Assembly: GCA_949987705.1 (NCBI GenBank)
Contig: OX465281.1
Span: 85,030,543-85,094,542 of the forward strand
Origin: Thereva unica
Lineage: Eukaryota; Arthropoda; Insecta; Diptera; Therevidae
DNA length: 64,000 bases
Reading direction: 5' to 3'
Below the pieces are notes generated by a model that did not search any database, was not told the DNA's origin, and saw only the letters and a list, made by a program, of their open reading frames with translations. Numbering within the stretch: position 1 is the stretch's first letter; every line of letters begins with the position of its first letter. Positions 54,201 through 63,627 of the stretch are shown here, in pieces. The translations under genes and the position numbers were made by a program.

Positions 54201-54723
54201 AAGCTTCACCACTCACATTTGCCATCAAATAATGCAGCTTTTGCACCTTAGATAGCTTTCTATTATTGTGAATAAGACTTTCAAATATCCCTCTAAAGGT
54301 GACCCAATCTTGATATCCCCCCGTGAACTTCGGAATGTTCATTCGCGGTAGTGGAACTTCATTTGAGTCATGCACCGCTGTACATGCTGTGACATTTCGC
54401 TGGTCATCTGACGCTGACGAAGTGGTTGCCGTGGTCTGTGGTAAAAATTCAGAAATGATCTGGTGGGCTTCCAAATACATTTCTTCAAGAGCACTAAATT
54501 TATCTAATTGAAAATAGGGTAAGTTCGCATGAGTCTCAGGGTGAAACAGAGCAAGCATTTCCCTGTCCTTAGCTTGACAGCTCGCCCAAAGGTTATCTAG
54601 CAATTCCGCCCTTTTCCTTAAGTAGGATTCCTTCCGTCTATCTTTCGGAGTTTTTCTCAAATTTGTCATGAACCTTTCCAGTTCATACTCATATAATTCT
54701 TGGGACTTTATTAGTTGATCCAT
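51202..54723 (-). CDS. gag-pol: BEL2 Gag-Pro-RT-RNase H(N) in a single frame
   Basis: 1,173 codons from an ATG (MDQLIKSQEL). Gag: residues about 128-290 are DUF1759 (IPKFTGGYQDWVTFRG), and about 331-392 are Cys/His knuckles (CPVCNHDHRLRQC, CINCLSKSH, CQTCGKRHNSLLH). Protease: VLIDPGSQVSFI near residue 507, with D-P-G where D-S/T-G is usual. RT: TTTKLRVVFDASRK, ADIEKMYRQIYI (motif A) and FYVDDLMSG near residue 922. RNase H: FCDASSVTYAAVVY and SIPRLELCGAVL. There is no stop between Gag and Pol, unlike BEL1. A TAG at 51202-51204, where a conserved aromatic residue is expected, ends the frame inside RNase H; the coding frame resumes directly after it. Confidence 0.94.
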   Translation of the reverse strand: MDQLIKSQELYEYELERFMTNLRKTPKDRRKESYLRKRAELLDNLWASCQAKDREMLALFHPETHANLPYFQLDKFSALEEMYLEAHQIISEFLPQTTATTSSASDDQRNVTACTAVHDSNEVPLPRMNIPKFTGGYQDWVTFRGIFESLIHNNRKLSKVQKLHYLMANVSGEALQLIKHLHTTEANYAPAWDLLKKRYQDERALTTFHIQALLSLPNQRTETAAGLKRFVDSINESLEILKRLELEVQSWDPLLIEIFTEKLCKDTIEHWEFTLNHRPIPSRRPTLVEFTDFLEARFKSLEAITRTRCQLPRKENTKGHITHAFTTSASSMCPVCNHDHRLRQCTKFLGMTPKGRYEFIKTNSRCINCLSKSHELNVCPNPMNCQTCGKRHNSLLHFDQPKSPSNRNKTKNLRQPRQHNQYHSHHGASTQLVKKSTQEYEDGTYQGPSHPQSSDLVQLTPNNVHETSYVRSYLTNNKQLHTTLLATALIDIETHHAGKQTLRVLIDPGSQVSFITEEAVQRLRLRKETVSVTVNGIGDLQCGMSRNAVTCLVQSRSDPSFKQLVEAYVFPKVSGILPSKPIDHRVLPYLKNLPLADPNYVKPSQVDMLVGADVYSDIILNGLIKGPKGYPIALKTALGWIISGKMPDVNTHTYTTPKITLVCTTADSVSLENAIKRFWELEDIPAHSSEPNHDECEKIYAESYYRDPTGRYVVPLTFQNNKRPDLGYSRNAALKRLLQLENKFQKNPKLAEDYKTFMKEYLTLGHMEKISSAEYERDNFPEYVLPHHAVIKDSSTTTKLRVVFDASRKTTNGLSLNDTLLPGPALQKDLCLILLRWRKFKIAFTADIEKMYRQIYIRPDQRKYQKILWRENVTQPIETYRLLTVTYGTSCAPFLALRTLQQLANDEKKRFPAASKILLSNFYVDDLMSGTNTLEEAIVLQEQLRQLLQSGGFKLRKWVCNSEQLLEHVPPKDREISTPFPIEFTETVKTLGIYWNPSSDSFEFKVSLKESQTPVTKRILLSEAAKLFDPLGWLAPTVILAKIMFQRLWMEGVTWDEVLPDHLQTKWCEFRQNLPQLELIKIPRWIQLIDTETTYELHAFCDASSVTYAAVVYVRCVSPKGDVTISLLAAKTKVAPTRQVSIPRLELCGAVLLTKLITHVKEAIPAEMFQIYG

Positions 54724-55418
54724 TTGGTTGTTTTAATGTTTCGACGATTGTGGGGGGTAATATGCTAACTTAGCACAATATAACAGAGGTCGTCGCGCTT
54801 TCAGTTCGGTCTTTACATATAATTGCGCACAGGTTGATAACCTGCGACACGGTGATCTTTTCAGTTAGTTGTAAATTTTAAGTAACTTGAGCTCGGCCTG
54901 AGCTCGACGATGATGAGCTTTTTAAGTCGTGAATGGGAATAATAATCGATAGGTAAACAAATTACTGGGTAAATGTAGAGTAGGGGTGTATTCTCGTCGG
55001 GTGAGGGATTGAGGTATAAATTCAGATTAAATTAAAATTTTTTGACTTACTGGGCGATATACGGATGGTGGTATAGATGCTGGTCGTCTATTCGGTGATG
55101 AATTAGAGTTGAAACTGTGGTCGTTGGTCGGTTTCTAGGTGAACAATAGCTGCAATGGTCTGGTGCTATGGCTAGAGCTGCTGATATAGTGGTCTGGGGT
55201 TGTCGATATGGTGAAAACGACTCGGTGCTGATTCTCAATTCACTATGTAAATTACAGGCACAGTAATTTGACGCACAATTAATAACATCCACGGATCTAA
55301 TTTTAACACTTCACGGTGAACTTGGTGTACGGGAATTAACTGGTGTTTAAATGAAACGGGACACAAAAAACAAACGAATTTCACAATTATCAAATCAGAT
55401 CCGGCTCGAAGGACCAAA
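54724..55418 (-). promoter_or_regulatory. BEL2 leader with primer-binding site
   Basis: About 695 bp between the 5' LTR and the gag ATG. The primer-binding site, minus-strand ttTGGTCCTTCGAGCCGG, starts two bases after the LTR (about 55399-55418); TGG pairs with a tRNA CCA end. No other gene was seen. Confidence 0.75.
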
Positions 55419-55847
55419 TGTTTATTTTAATAATAAACGCACAGATTATTACAATAACTTTATTTAACAAAAATGAAATTTTGATAATAAACAAACACAA
55501 ACTGAATTTAATTAATTACTGGATTTACTTATAATTACGACGACCGAGCACCGCGATGGTAAATGATGGACTCGCCGGTGATCGATAATCACCTCATTAC
55601 CAGGGACCTCACTTAGTGCAATGTTTGCAGATAATTTCGGGCCCGTGGCTGGTTGGGGGTTGAACTCCTGGCCTTGGAAGTTGTTGGCATGCAGGTGGTT
55701 TCCGGCCTATGGTTAATTGAGCTTAAATACCTTGATGTCGCATGTACCGGAGCCACGAGTTGCTGACGGTTGCTGGTGCAATGTTCGGGTGACCGTTGAT
55801 CGATTGATGGTGCAATGTTCTGGTGACCGTTGATCCATGGATCAACA
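55419..55847 (-). repeat. BEL2 5' LTR
   Basis: 429 bp, the same length as the 3' LTR with two substitutions noted (in the gtggtttccgg and tgagcttaaa contexts). Confidence 0.95.
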
Positions 55848-55852
55848 CACTG

Positions 55853-56957
55853 GGTACCACTTTTGACCATCAAAAGCCTCCATCTCAATGTTCCCGACTG
55901 CAACGCAATCTAGCCTTGTTAAGTCTCCAATCACAATTGGAATGGGCTCGTCCAGCTCGACAAGCTGTACAAACCACTCTAGATGAGACGTCATGTGTTG
56001 GCTGGCTCCACAGTCTTGGTACCATGAAATTGCCCTGTCCTTTGAGATGTCGTTGTCCACCGTCGAGAGTGCTGTGGTCAAAAATGCCTTCCTCTGTGGT
56101 TTTCCGTTTCCTGACGTATTTGCTTCTTCTCGAGATTGGCAGTCTTTTGCGAAGTGTCCTTTCTTCTTGCAAATGTTACATGAGTATTTCTTCTTGCAAT
56201 AGGCAATGTATTTCTGACATGGTTTGCCTTTGCACTCCTTGAGCACGTGACCTTTCTTCCCACATTTGTACCATTCGAACTGTGACTTGTCCTGCTTGCT
56301 GTTTGACGACTGTCCCTGTTTCTCATGTCTTGCCATGAGAGCGTTTCTGATGTTACCCTCTGAGTTTGTTGTCGTTTCTTTAAGTCGCTCGTCCTCTAGT
56401 CTCAACCGCTCCATGAGAGTTTCCACGTTCTTTGCTGCCCCGGTAACATTGTCCCACGATGTTCTGAAATGTGCCAATTTTGGCGGTAGCACACTCAAGA
56501 TCCTCATCATGATCCAACTTTCCTTCATAGGATCATTTTCAGTTGACACTTCTTCGGCAAGATCCAAAATCTCCATACAATTTTCTACTGCTGACTTGCT
56601 TTCATCATATTCAAAAGTAAAGAATTTGATTCGGGACGTTTCTAAAGTTACATCAGTCTTCGTACCATATAAACTATAACTAGATTTATCCATCATGTCT
56701 TTGGCAGTTTTACAGTTTGAAATTTTGTTCGCAATATTACTGTTAACATTTAAACCTATCAACGTTTGAGCTTCGACATCTTTCTTTATCCAAGCTGAAA
56801 CGTTACCTTCTGCTGGTCTGGGCTTTACACCTGTTACAATGTCGTGCAAGTCCTTATTCTTCAGTGCTAGGTTTAATTTAAATCGCCATGATATGAAGTT
56901 GACATTTCCCTGACTATCTTCACTCAACATTTCCAATTGAGATTTTACAGTATCCAT
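55853..56957 (-). pseudogene. gag: Copia Gag and protease, cut by BEL2
   Basis: Starts at an ATG at 56957 (a longer frame would use TTG). The Gag core has FISWRFKLNLALKNKDLHDI, then a helical UBN2/DUF4219-type region. Two zinc knuckles follow: YKCGKKGHVLKEC, which lacks the first Cys of the pattern, and CNICKKKGHFAKDC, which is complete. The protease motif WYQDCGASQHM (copia usually D-S-G-A) follows near residue 335. The copia frame ends at the BEL2 target duplication; its continuation is at 46539 downward. The tail of the frame past 55853 is BEL2 LTR. Confidence 0.9.
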
Positions 56958-57157
56958 TTTGCTCAAATTTTTCTAATTCAACTGACTTCTGACAATAGAC
57001 AAAATGAATTTGCAATCTTTCGTAGCGATCTTCGGACTTCCGTGTTCGTTGCTTAACGTCGTCGTGCTGTGCGATGGCTTCTCAAATATCTCTGCTTTTC
57101 TCGACTTGCCTGTCGCTTTCCTGTCCTGACTTCCAAAGAAACCCTTTTACAGCTGCC
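56958..57157 (-). other. Copia leader
   Basis: About 200 bp between primer site and gag ATG; no ORF. Confidence 0.6.
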
Positions 57158-57171
57158 CTCGGCCCATAACC
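57158..57171 (-). promoter_or_regulatory. Copia primer-binding site (half-tRNA initiator-Met type)
   Basis: Immediately after the 5' LTR the minus strand reads ggttatgggccgag. Drosophila copia is primed by a 5' half of initiator tRNA-Met using ggttatgggccc-type pairing to the anticodon region, and this site matches that pattern rather than a tRNA 3' end. Confidence 0.75.
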
Positions 57172-57537
57172 TGTTGATAATTTGGGTGGATTTATGGGTT
57201 TCAAACGAAGTCCTTGAATAAAACTTTAAGTTTTATAATATATAATATTTTATTTTACTATTGTTGGCAGTAATAGAGCGAAGAGCTAAAGCCCTTTGCG
57301 CGCCCTGTAGTTGCTGCGTAATGAACAATGACTGACTCCTATACAAAATTCCCTCGTATTTATAGTAGGGATTCTTATGAACTATTCTTATATACTATTA
57401 TATACTATCGTGACTAGGCCTACTCACTTATATCTATATACAATGATTACAATCTAGTTTTCTATTTAAATTACCGTAAACTAGAATTATTACTACAGTA
57501 TGAATCAAACCAACTGTCAATTGATCAATTCTCAACA
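57172..57537 (-). repeat. Copia 5' LTR
   Basis: 366 bp, paired with 43849-44214; ends and flanking aacat duplication as expected. Confidence 0.93.
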
Positions 57538-57677
57538 AACATCTTATCACTTATTTTCTCCTAAATTCGAAGAAAAATTTTTTGTTTGCATAAAAAAGGT
57601 TTTCTATTTCTGGAGGAAAATGGTACCATTCAGCATCGTCAATCAGCAGTCCATTACTATATGTCAGTGGGGTGGAC

Positions 57678-58140
57678 CCAAAATCGGCGATTTTTCTTTT
57701 TTTCGCATTATTGTGGCACTAATAAAAATGTTAAGTCTGCAATATCGCTCTCGCGATCGAATGAAAACATATCACCTAGCTTCATTTGAAAATTTTGCAT
57801 ACTAAATGCGCCACGATGCGACACAACACACCATATAGATGTAAACGACGACACACAGCGACACAACACAACACGACACAATAATGTAATTCCGGCTTAA
57901 CTCACTCCACAGCAAATTCCCTCTAGCAAGGAATTGCTCTGATCTGATTTCGCTTGCTCTTGGATTGAATTTTGTGCTCTTCAAGATTTGTTTTGCTTAG
58001 CATTTACACATTTTTGGGTTCTGAATATACAGTTATTTTTAATTTTTTTGATATTTAAAATAATTGCACGCATTCCTCGTCGTCATCTGATGAGGTTTTT
58101 CGACAAATAATAATTTTGATGTATTGTTATTATAATTTTT
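57678..58140. other. Host-side sequence after the nest
   Basis: Resumes after the 8-bp duplication with ccaaaatcggcgattttt. 57815-57890 is rich in cgacacaacac units. No gene supported. Confidence 0.4.
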
Positions 58141-58617
58141 TGAAGTTATACTTCTTTAGGCGCGTTTTGAAAAATATTATGGGAGTGAATTTTTACGAAT
58201 TCGCAACGCAACGCGGAGGATATGGGCGAAGGGGTGGAGGCAATGGAGGGCAAGCATTTCAACTTCCATTCTTCATGCGCACTGGGATTATCATTATTAT
58301 GCACGGTATACAGAAAGCGAAGGAAATGTAAAAGCGACGGCAGCTTCGAATACCGTAAAAAATAGGCGCCTGGTGACGTCAGCCGTAATGCTGATACAAC
58401 AACAACAACTTCGATTTTATATGGGAAGTGTCCCCCACGTGACATCAGCACTAAAATACCGTATACGGTATACAGTCTTTTACATTTCTGAATACCGTGA
58501 TTACTATGGGCATATGAAAACTCGCAGCCGAAGCCGATTCACGATGTCGATGGGTGAGGGGATTTTTATGCTGAGGCTATGGAGGGAAATAAATTTCATG
58601 TTCGAGCCATCAGCTAA
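58141..58617 (+). repeat. Dispersed repeat (related to 29041 and 60540)
   Basis: Shares 'aggcgcgttttgaaa', 'ggatatgggcgaaggg', 'cactgggatta' and 'cgattcacgatgtcgatggg' with 29050-29300 and 60540-60720. A tandem block with 'accgtatacggtatacag' (an inverted repeat) lies near 58456. Confidence 0.6.
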
Positions 58618-59531
58618 AGGCCCCTTTACATCATCATCGAAACGATAAAGTGTTATCCTAAAGTGTGGATAAAGTGCGGATAATCTACATACGAGATACT
58701 TTACATTATCATCGAAACGATAAAGTGCAGAGATAAAGTGTGACAGATAGCGGATAAAGTAAATAGAAGAATTTCTATGCGCTTATGTCTACACTTTAGC
58801 AAACCGTATTTTCGCAGGTATGCTTTCACGAAAAACCGTGTTTTGTCTACATATTCGGAGCTCAACTTTTTGCAGTAATTTGAAAAAAAAAAAAAAACAC
58901 TTTGAGGCGTTCTCGTGAAGTTCCTAAGACCGGTTCTACACATTCAACTTTGCATTCCACTTTTTGACGTTCAATTCTGTCGCTCGTGTCTACACATTTT
59001 CAACTTTTCAAGAAGAAGATCGAAAATCGCGTCTCTCACTGCTATCCGTGTACACTCATATTCATACATATACGCACACTCATAAAAATGTTGAACGAAA
59101 ATACAAAAGTTGAGCGCAAATTTCCATTCCATTCTGAGCTGCTTTCCATTTTCCTTTCAACTCTAGTCTGTTTCAAACTTTTCATTGGAGTGAAAGAGAA
59201 AAAAAAGTTGAACGTCAAAAAGTGGAATGCAAAGTTGAATGTGTAGAACCGGTCTAAAACTTTCCCTAATCTCTTCGTGTTCTTCTGCTTTTGTTTTTTT
59301 ATAATTTTAAATATATTATTAGCCACAATTCCAACACTAGCTGCTGTTAATCCGAGAATTTTAACTAAATCCATCATAGTTTTCAATCCGACACTTTAAC
59401 CAACTGCTGAAGGTGTAAAGCCGAAAACTGCAGATTGATAATGTTTTCACTCTTTATCTTTGATAAAGAAAAACTATCATCAAAACACTTTATCCACACT
59501 TTATCAATTAGATCATAATGTAAAAGCGCCT
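58618..59531. mobile_element. PIF/Harbinger-like MITE (TSD taa) carrying a nested MITE
   Basis: Ends AGGCCCCTTTACATCATCAT and, in complement, AGGCGCTTTTACATTATGAT, flanked by taa (58615-58617, 59532-59534). Sub-terminal repeats of gataaagtg occur on both sides. Without the nested element it is about 580 bp. Non-coding. Confidence 0.8.
58928..59254. mobile_element. Nested 327-bp MITE (TSD taa)
   Basis: Inverted ends GACCGGTTCTACACATTCAA continuing through tttgcattccactttttgac are nearly perfect for about 45 bp. taa flanks at 58925-58927 and 59255-59257. PIF/Harbinger-like by target; inserted in the MITE at 58618. Confidence 0.88.
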
Positions 59532-59534
59532 TAA

Positions 59535-59747
59535 GCGTATGTTTGGTTTTTCGTGGGCATAAGATTCGTAGTGTTTATTGTGTGCTGTTTGTGGGTGAGG
59601 GGTTTTCCTGGATGGAAGGCAATTTCTCTAACTCGTAGTGTAATCATAGACTCGACAAGTTTTTAACAAGTGGCAAAATATTGTACACGTGCATTACCGG
59701 TGATAAGTTGGTTAGTGATCCGAGTGAATAAATTGAATGAAATTGAT
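59535..59747. other. Unassigned interval
   Basis: No feature supported. Confidence 0.4.
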
Positions 59748-60092
59748 AAGGTGACCAGTTTTGTTTGGTGTTTTTTTCGTGTTAATTAAGGGAAAAAATG
59801 TTGGATTTATGTGGTAATGAAATTAAAAGTGAATCTAAAATGGTTAAAAATGATTACGGAATAGTTATTAAAACATAAGTGCAAGTACCACCACACAACA
59901 TGAATAACAAAAATTGTGAACTTTTTCCTACACATTTTTCTGCTGTAATATTTTTAAAAATCATTCTTTAACAAGCTTTAATCACTTTAAATTCACTTTT
60001 AACTCAATAACCACACAAATTCAACATTTTTGCCCTAAAATAACTCGACAAAACCACAGAGAATGTAAACAAAATTGGTCACCTTCACAATT
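59748..60092. mobile_element. 345-bp foldback element
   Basis: 'aaggtgaccagttttgttt' at 59748 is matched in complement by 'aaacaaaattggtcacctt' ending near 60088. Inner blocks 'aaaaatgttggatttatgtg' and 'gttaaaaatgatta' also have complements. Moderately diverged arms of about 110-125 bp. Confidence 0.7.
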
Positions 60093-60349
60093 TTAATGGT
60101 TTAACTGGTTCACATACTGGTTCACTAAATTTTTTGAAATTATTTTAATTCAATCGCTGAAACACATCACTGGTAATCCAGGTGCAGAAAAAAAAGATAA
60201 AATACAATATTTTACAACTTTTTATTGCAAAAATAAACTTAAAAATTTGGCTCCAGTATGTTATTACACGAGAAATGTCCTCCATTCAAGCAAATGTAGG
60301 ATCGGCACCGGCTGCTTCCAGGCCTGTAGCTACGATGGGTTTTGCTGGA

Positions 60350-60538
60350 GGCCCTATCAGAACCTCAAATATGCAGCGTACTGCAAATTTAAGACATGAT
60401 ATGAACATGCAGTACGCTGCTTTGCTTGTCATTTTACCAGACTCAGCCAATTGAAATACTTTTGATTGCAGCGTGCTGCATTTTTATCTCATGCCCTAAT
60501 TTACTGCACGCTGCCAATTTTGATGTTCTGATACGGCC
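60350..60538. mobile_element. Small double-stem foldback (about 190 bp)
   Basis: Outer arms GGCCCTATCAGAACCTCAAA and, complemented, GGCCGTATCAGAACATCAAA run about 70 bp. Each arm itself contains a hairpin: gcagcgtactgca/tgcagtacgctgc (60373-60385 with 60408-60420, perfect) and gcagcgtgctgca/tactgcacgctgc (60468-60480 with 60502-60514). Non-coding, inside the dispersed repeat that resumes at about 60540. Confidence 0.75.
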
Positions 60539-60539
60539 T

Positions 60540-61740
60540 GCGGACGATATAGGCGAAGGGATGGAGGCGATAAAGGGCAAGCATTGCAACTCCAATCCTT
60601 TAGCTATTAAGTTTATTATTATATGGGCATATGAAAATTCGTAGCCAAAGTCCGTTCACGATGTCCATGGGTGAGGAGGTTTCTACCCAGAGGCTATGGA
60701 GGGAAATAAATTACATATCCTAGTTTTCAGCTAAAGCCGGCTCTAAACGATGCTACGAGCACTTCCCAACGTTGGACGTTTCATGGTAGAACGCATTGCG
60801 TGGCCACTACTCGAACTACGAATGTCCAATGTCAAGCGTCCAACGATGGTGTTTGGACAGGTTCGGAGTGTTGTCACTCAAACGTTGGAAGCGTTGATGC
60901 TGTATTTGCCGATACATTAATGTCCTTAGTATGAAACCCTTCGTATCATATTTCAATTACCCTAACCCACTCAATTTAATTGAGTAACAACTAAAAGAAG
61001 AAGCTAAGGAAGTGAACAGAATTTGGAAGTGACGTTTATTTCAGTAGCGGCAAAGGAAGTAGAATGAATCTACCCAAGGTCGATGAAACCACAGGTGAGT
61101 TACGAAAGCATACCGGCAAAATGAGTCTACGCAACGCCTGGAATTCCTCATTGTGACAGACGACATATACGATGTCCTTTTGGATTGCCGGAGATTAGCC
61201 AAGCAAACTGTTGCACTGTAACCTACAGCTAAAGGCACGGCTAAGAGCAACGAACGTCTTAGACTGTAATGGTACGATCGTTTGATCTACTGACTAAAGT
61301 GGAGGAGAAGCTAAATTCCTCAATCAGAAGCTAAGGCGGAAAAGAACAAAAAAAAAGTGAGTTGGGCTTAGAAGTACCAGTAGTATTATCAGGTAAATAA
61401 ATGCTGATCCAGCTTTGCGACGCATATTAAGCTTAACATTCATTACGTTTTGGTAGAAAATTAGCCAGTCTTAAGAGAATTTCATGAGGCATCTTAAGCC
61501 CATCTTAAGATAATTGTAATTAAGCCTAATGACCCAACTAGTTGATGATTTTAGTTAGGATTAGAATACGGTATAACCGACAGCCTTGAGCGTGTCTGCA
61601 TCATAATGCTGGCACCTTCCAACGCACGAAAATAGAAAGAATCCAATAAAATATTTGTGTAGAAATTAAAAATTAGTCTTAAAATCACGCCAAAGAAGTA
61701 TAACTTCTAATGCGTGTACATAAGTACACACACCCACTGT
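60540..61740 (+). repeat. Dispersed repeat of about 1.2 kb with R1-like LINE C-terminal piece, copy 2
   Basis: Matches 29190-30400 over essentially its full length, including 'gtagaacgca', 'ccaacgatggtgtttggaca' and 'ttgatgctgtatttgccgat'. The LINE-like frame at about 61145 reads VTDDIYDVLLDCRRLAKQ. Scattered small differences and indels separate the copies. Confidence 0.7.
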
Positions 61741-62210
61741 TTTTTTTTATGTGGCAGTGCTAAGCTCAGGAATCACCCTTTGTACTACTAGTCTATTATG
61801 TCGTTTGTCACGTCATGGTGCAATGTGTAGCAGTAAGCTTAGTACGGGGGAATAGGTTATGGGTTATGAGGGTTCAGGGGGTGTTGAAGAAGGTTGCAAT
61901 GAACGAGTGGGCTATTCTGGTGTTGCGGGTAAAAGATTGGCGTGGAGGCAGAAGAGCGTTTAATTCGACCCTAAGGGTCGATTCTCTCACCTGCTCTCTT
62001 TCTAATATCCTACGAGTATTCTCAAGTCTAGTCTATAATTTTTTAGAAATATTGAAAGGGGTAGGGGTAGGAGAACATTGAAAACAAAAAAAAAGGGAAA
62101 AAACCAATTTTAGACTTTGTTTTGGAAGAACGTTTTTGGAGAGAGGATTTTTTGAGCCCGAAATAAAGTAGTGCTGAAAACTTTGTTTTTGAATTCTTTT
62201 ATTTAACTTC
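61741..62210 (-). repeat. Possible SINE tail in reverse orientation and unassigned sequence
   Basis: tttttttttatgtggcagtg followed by 'ccctttgtactactagtcta' is similar, in complement, to the poly(A) end of the SINE at 26440-26508 (gtacaaaggg ... cacataaaa). No tRNA-like head was found, so it is 5'-truncated or a related family. The frame at 61815-62081 has no recognisable domain. Confidence 0.4.
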
Positions 62211-63200
62211 AAACCTGACTGATCAAATCTTTGAAGTTAAATTTGACCCACTTCCCGATTTCGGATAGAGCTGAAATTTTGCATACACGTTTAATTTGGA
62301 TGACAATGCAATCTGGCCATTTTGTAAAAATATCAAGATGGCGGATCCAAAATGGCGGCCAATTTATAAATCCTGGCTGATCAAATCTTTGAAGTAAAAT
62401 TTGGCCCACTTCCCGGTTTCGGATAGAGCTGAAATTTTGCATACACGTTTAGTTTGGATGACAATGCAATCTGGCCATTTTGTAAAAATATCAAGATGGC
62501 GGTTCCAAAATGGCGGCCGAGTTTTGAAAATGGGGTCCGCGGCCCTCTGACATGGGTATCAAATGAAAGGATATGACAGGTAGAACACAATTAGCTATGT
62601 GGCGTCATTCCAAATTCAAAATGGCGGCCAACACTAAATTGCGGAAAGCTTATAATAGACTAAAAAGTAGAAAATATAACCGATCAACTTCCAATTTTGC
62701 ACACACACTCGTAGTTCGGGTGATAATTAATGTGTATGAATGATGAGATGAATAGTTGAGTTAAGGGTGAATTGAAAATAAAGAAGCAATACACGTTACA
62801 AAAAATCACAAAAAACACAGAGATGCTGCTGTCAACTAAATTCAACTACTCAAATACTGAACTCATGTCCGTATGCATAATTTCAACTCAACCCAGGTAG
62901 CAGAGCTGAGTCGGGTTCAGTCAACTTTAACCCAACTCGACTCCCGTTTACATGTAGTTAGACTTGGGTTCAACTTGATTTCAACTCATCATGTATAAGT
63001 ACTAAATGCAATCTGACCTTTTTGTAAAAAAAACAAGAAGACGGGTCCGAGATGGCGTCCGTTTTTGCAATTATGTTCATGGGTATCAAATGAATACAGT
63101 AAACTGTGTGACGTAATTTTAAATCTAATAGAATTGCCATCATAAAATGGCGGAATACATATAATAAACTAAAAAGTAAAAAATAAAATAAATGGTTAAA
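62211..63200 (-). repeat. aagatggcg-family dispersed repeat with about 165-bp tandem duplication and inner MITE
   Basis: 'ctgatcaaatctttgaagt' to 'caatctggccattttgtaaa' occurs twice in tandem (about 62217-62380 and 62382-62545). The sequence then follows the copy at 34440-35100. About 62735-62995 is a longer relative of the MITE at 34800, with 'tcaactcatcatgtataa' at its right end. Confidence 0.65.
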
Positions 63201-63214
63201 AAAATTTTTTTTAA

Positions 63215-63627
63215 AAATTCTTTTAATTAACTAAAAAATGTACTGAAAAGTAAAGAATAAAAAATATTTAAAAGAAAGCGTGAAATTTCAATTTTAATGA
63301 AAAAGTTAATTATAAGAATGGTGCATTTTTCATCAAAAAATTTTGTTAGAATTATCTTCACCGTGAATTGAGCAACACAACAAGTTTAAATTAATTTTTT
63401 TACTACGCCTTATAAATTAATACATAAAATCTTAAATACATATATTGAAAAATAAAACAAAATTAAAAAGGATGATTTTATAAAAAAAAGTTATATTTTC
63501 AATTTTTGATGAAAAATGCGCCATTCTTTTAATTAACTTTTTCATTAAAATTGAAATTTCACGCTTTCTTTTAAATATTTTTTATTTTTTACTTTTCAGT
63601 ACATTTTTTAGTTAATTAAAAGAATTT
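63215..63627. repeat. Foldback with 125-bp near-identical AT-rich arms
   Basis: 'attcttttaattaactaaaa' to 'gcatttttcatcaaaaaatt' (63215-63342) is matched in complement by 63503-63627, with a spacer of about 160 bp. No coding potential. Confidence 0.8.

Larger units (their letters stand above)
46545..55847 (-). mobile_element. BEL2: BEL/Pao retrotransposon with an env-like glycoprotein gene
   Basis: A 9.3-kb element inserted into the copia polyprotein gene. Two 429-bp LTRs (46545-46973, 55419-55847) differ at two positions and are flanked by the 5-bp duplication cactg (46540-46544, 55848-55852). Minus-strand order: LTR, primer site tttggtccttcgagccgga, leader of about 700 bp, gag-pol (54723-49378, one frame with one internal TAG), 183-bp spacer, env-like gene (49185-47212), purine tract aaggagggcagaa, LTR. 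The third gene and single-frame gag-pol distinguish it from BEL1. It is structurally complete and young, but the TAG in RNase H probably disables this copy. Confidence 0.96.
43849..57537 (-). mobile_element. Copia-type LTR retrotransposon, interrupted by BEL2
   Basis: Two 366-bp LTRs (43849-44214 and 57172-57537) start TGTTGA and end CAACA. They are flanked by the 5-bp duplication aacat (43844-43848, 57538-57542). On the minus strand the order is LTR, primer site, Gag with zinc knuckles, protease, [BEL2 insertion], GAG-pre-integrase, integrase, RT, LTR: the copia order with integrase before RT. The LTRs differ at 11 of 366 positions (about 3%), so it is much older than either BEL. Frameshifts, a nonsense codon and loss of RNase H make it inactive. 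Without BEL2 it would be about 4.4 kb. Confidence 0.95.
43528..57669. mobile_element. Short DNA transposon (8-bp TSD) split by the copia insertion
   Basis: A 25-bp terminal inverted repeat beginning CACTGACATATAGTAATGGA is perfect at both ends (43528-43552 and, complemented, 57645-57669). An 8-bp duplication gggtggac flanks it (43520-43527 and 57670-57677). Without the copia insertion and its duplicate TSD it is about 455 bp with no ORF. The 8-bp target size fits hAT or P-type elements. The CACTG start is also seen in CACTA-like groups, but those make 2-4 bp duplications. Confidence 0.85.

Noticed and set aside
55613..55903. Minus-strand ORF across the BEL2 5' LTR
   Set aside because: The same peptide appears at 46739-47050 in the other LTR; it is LTR sequence, not a gene.
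60182..60454. 90-codon ORF
   Set aside because: Spans AT-rich DNA and the double-hairpin foldback; composition explains it.
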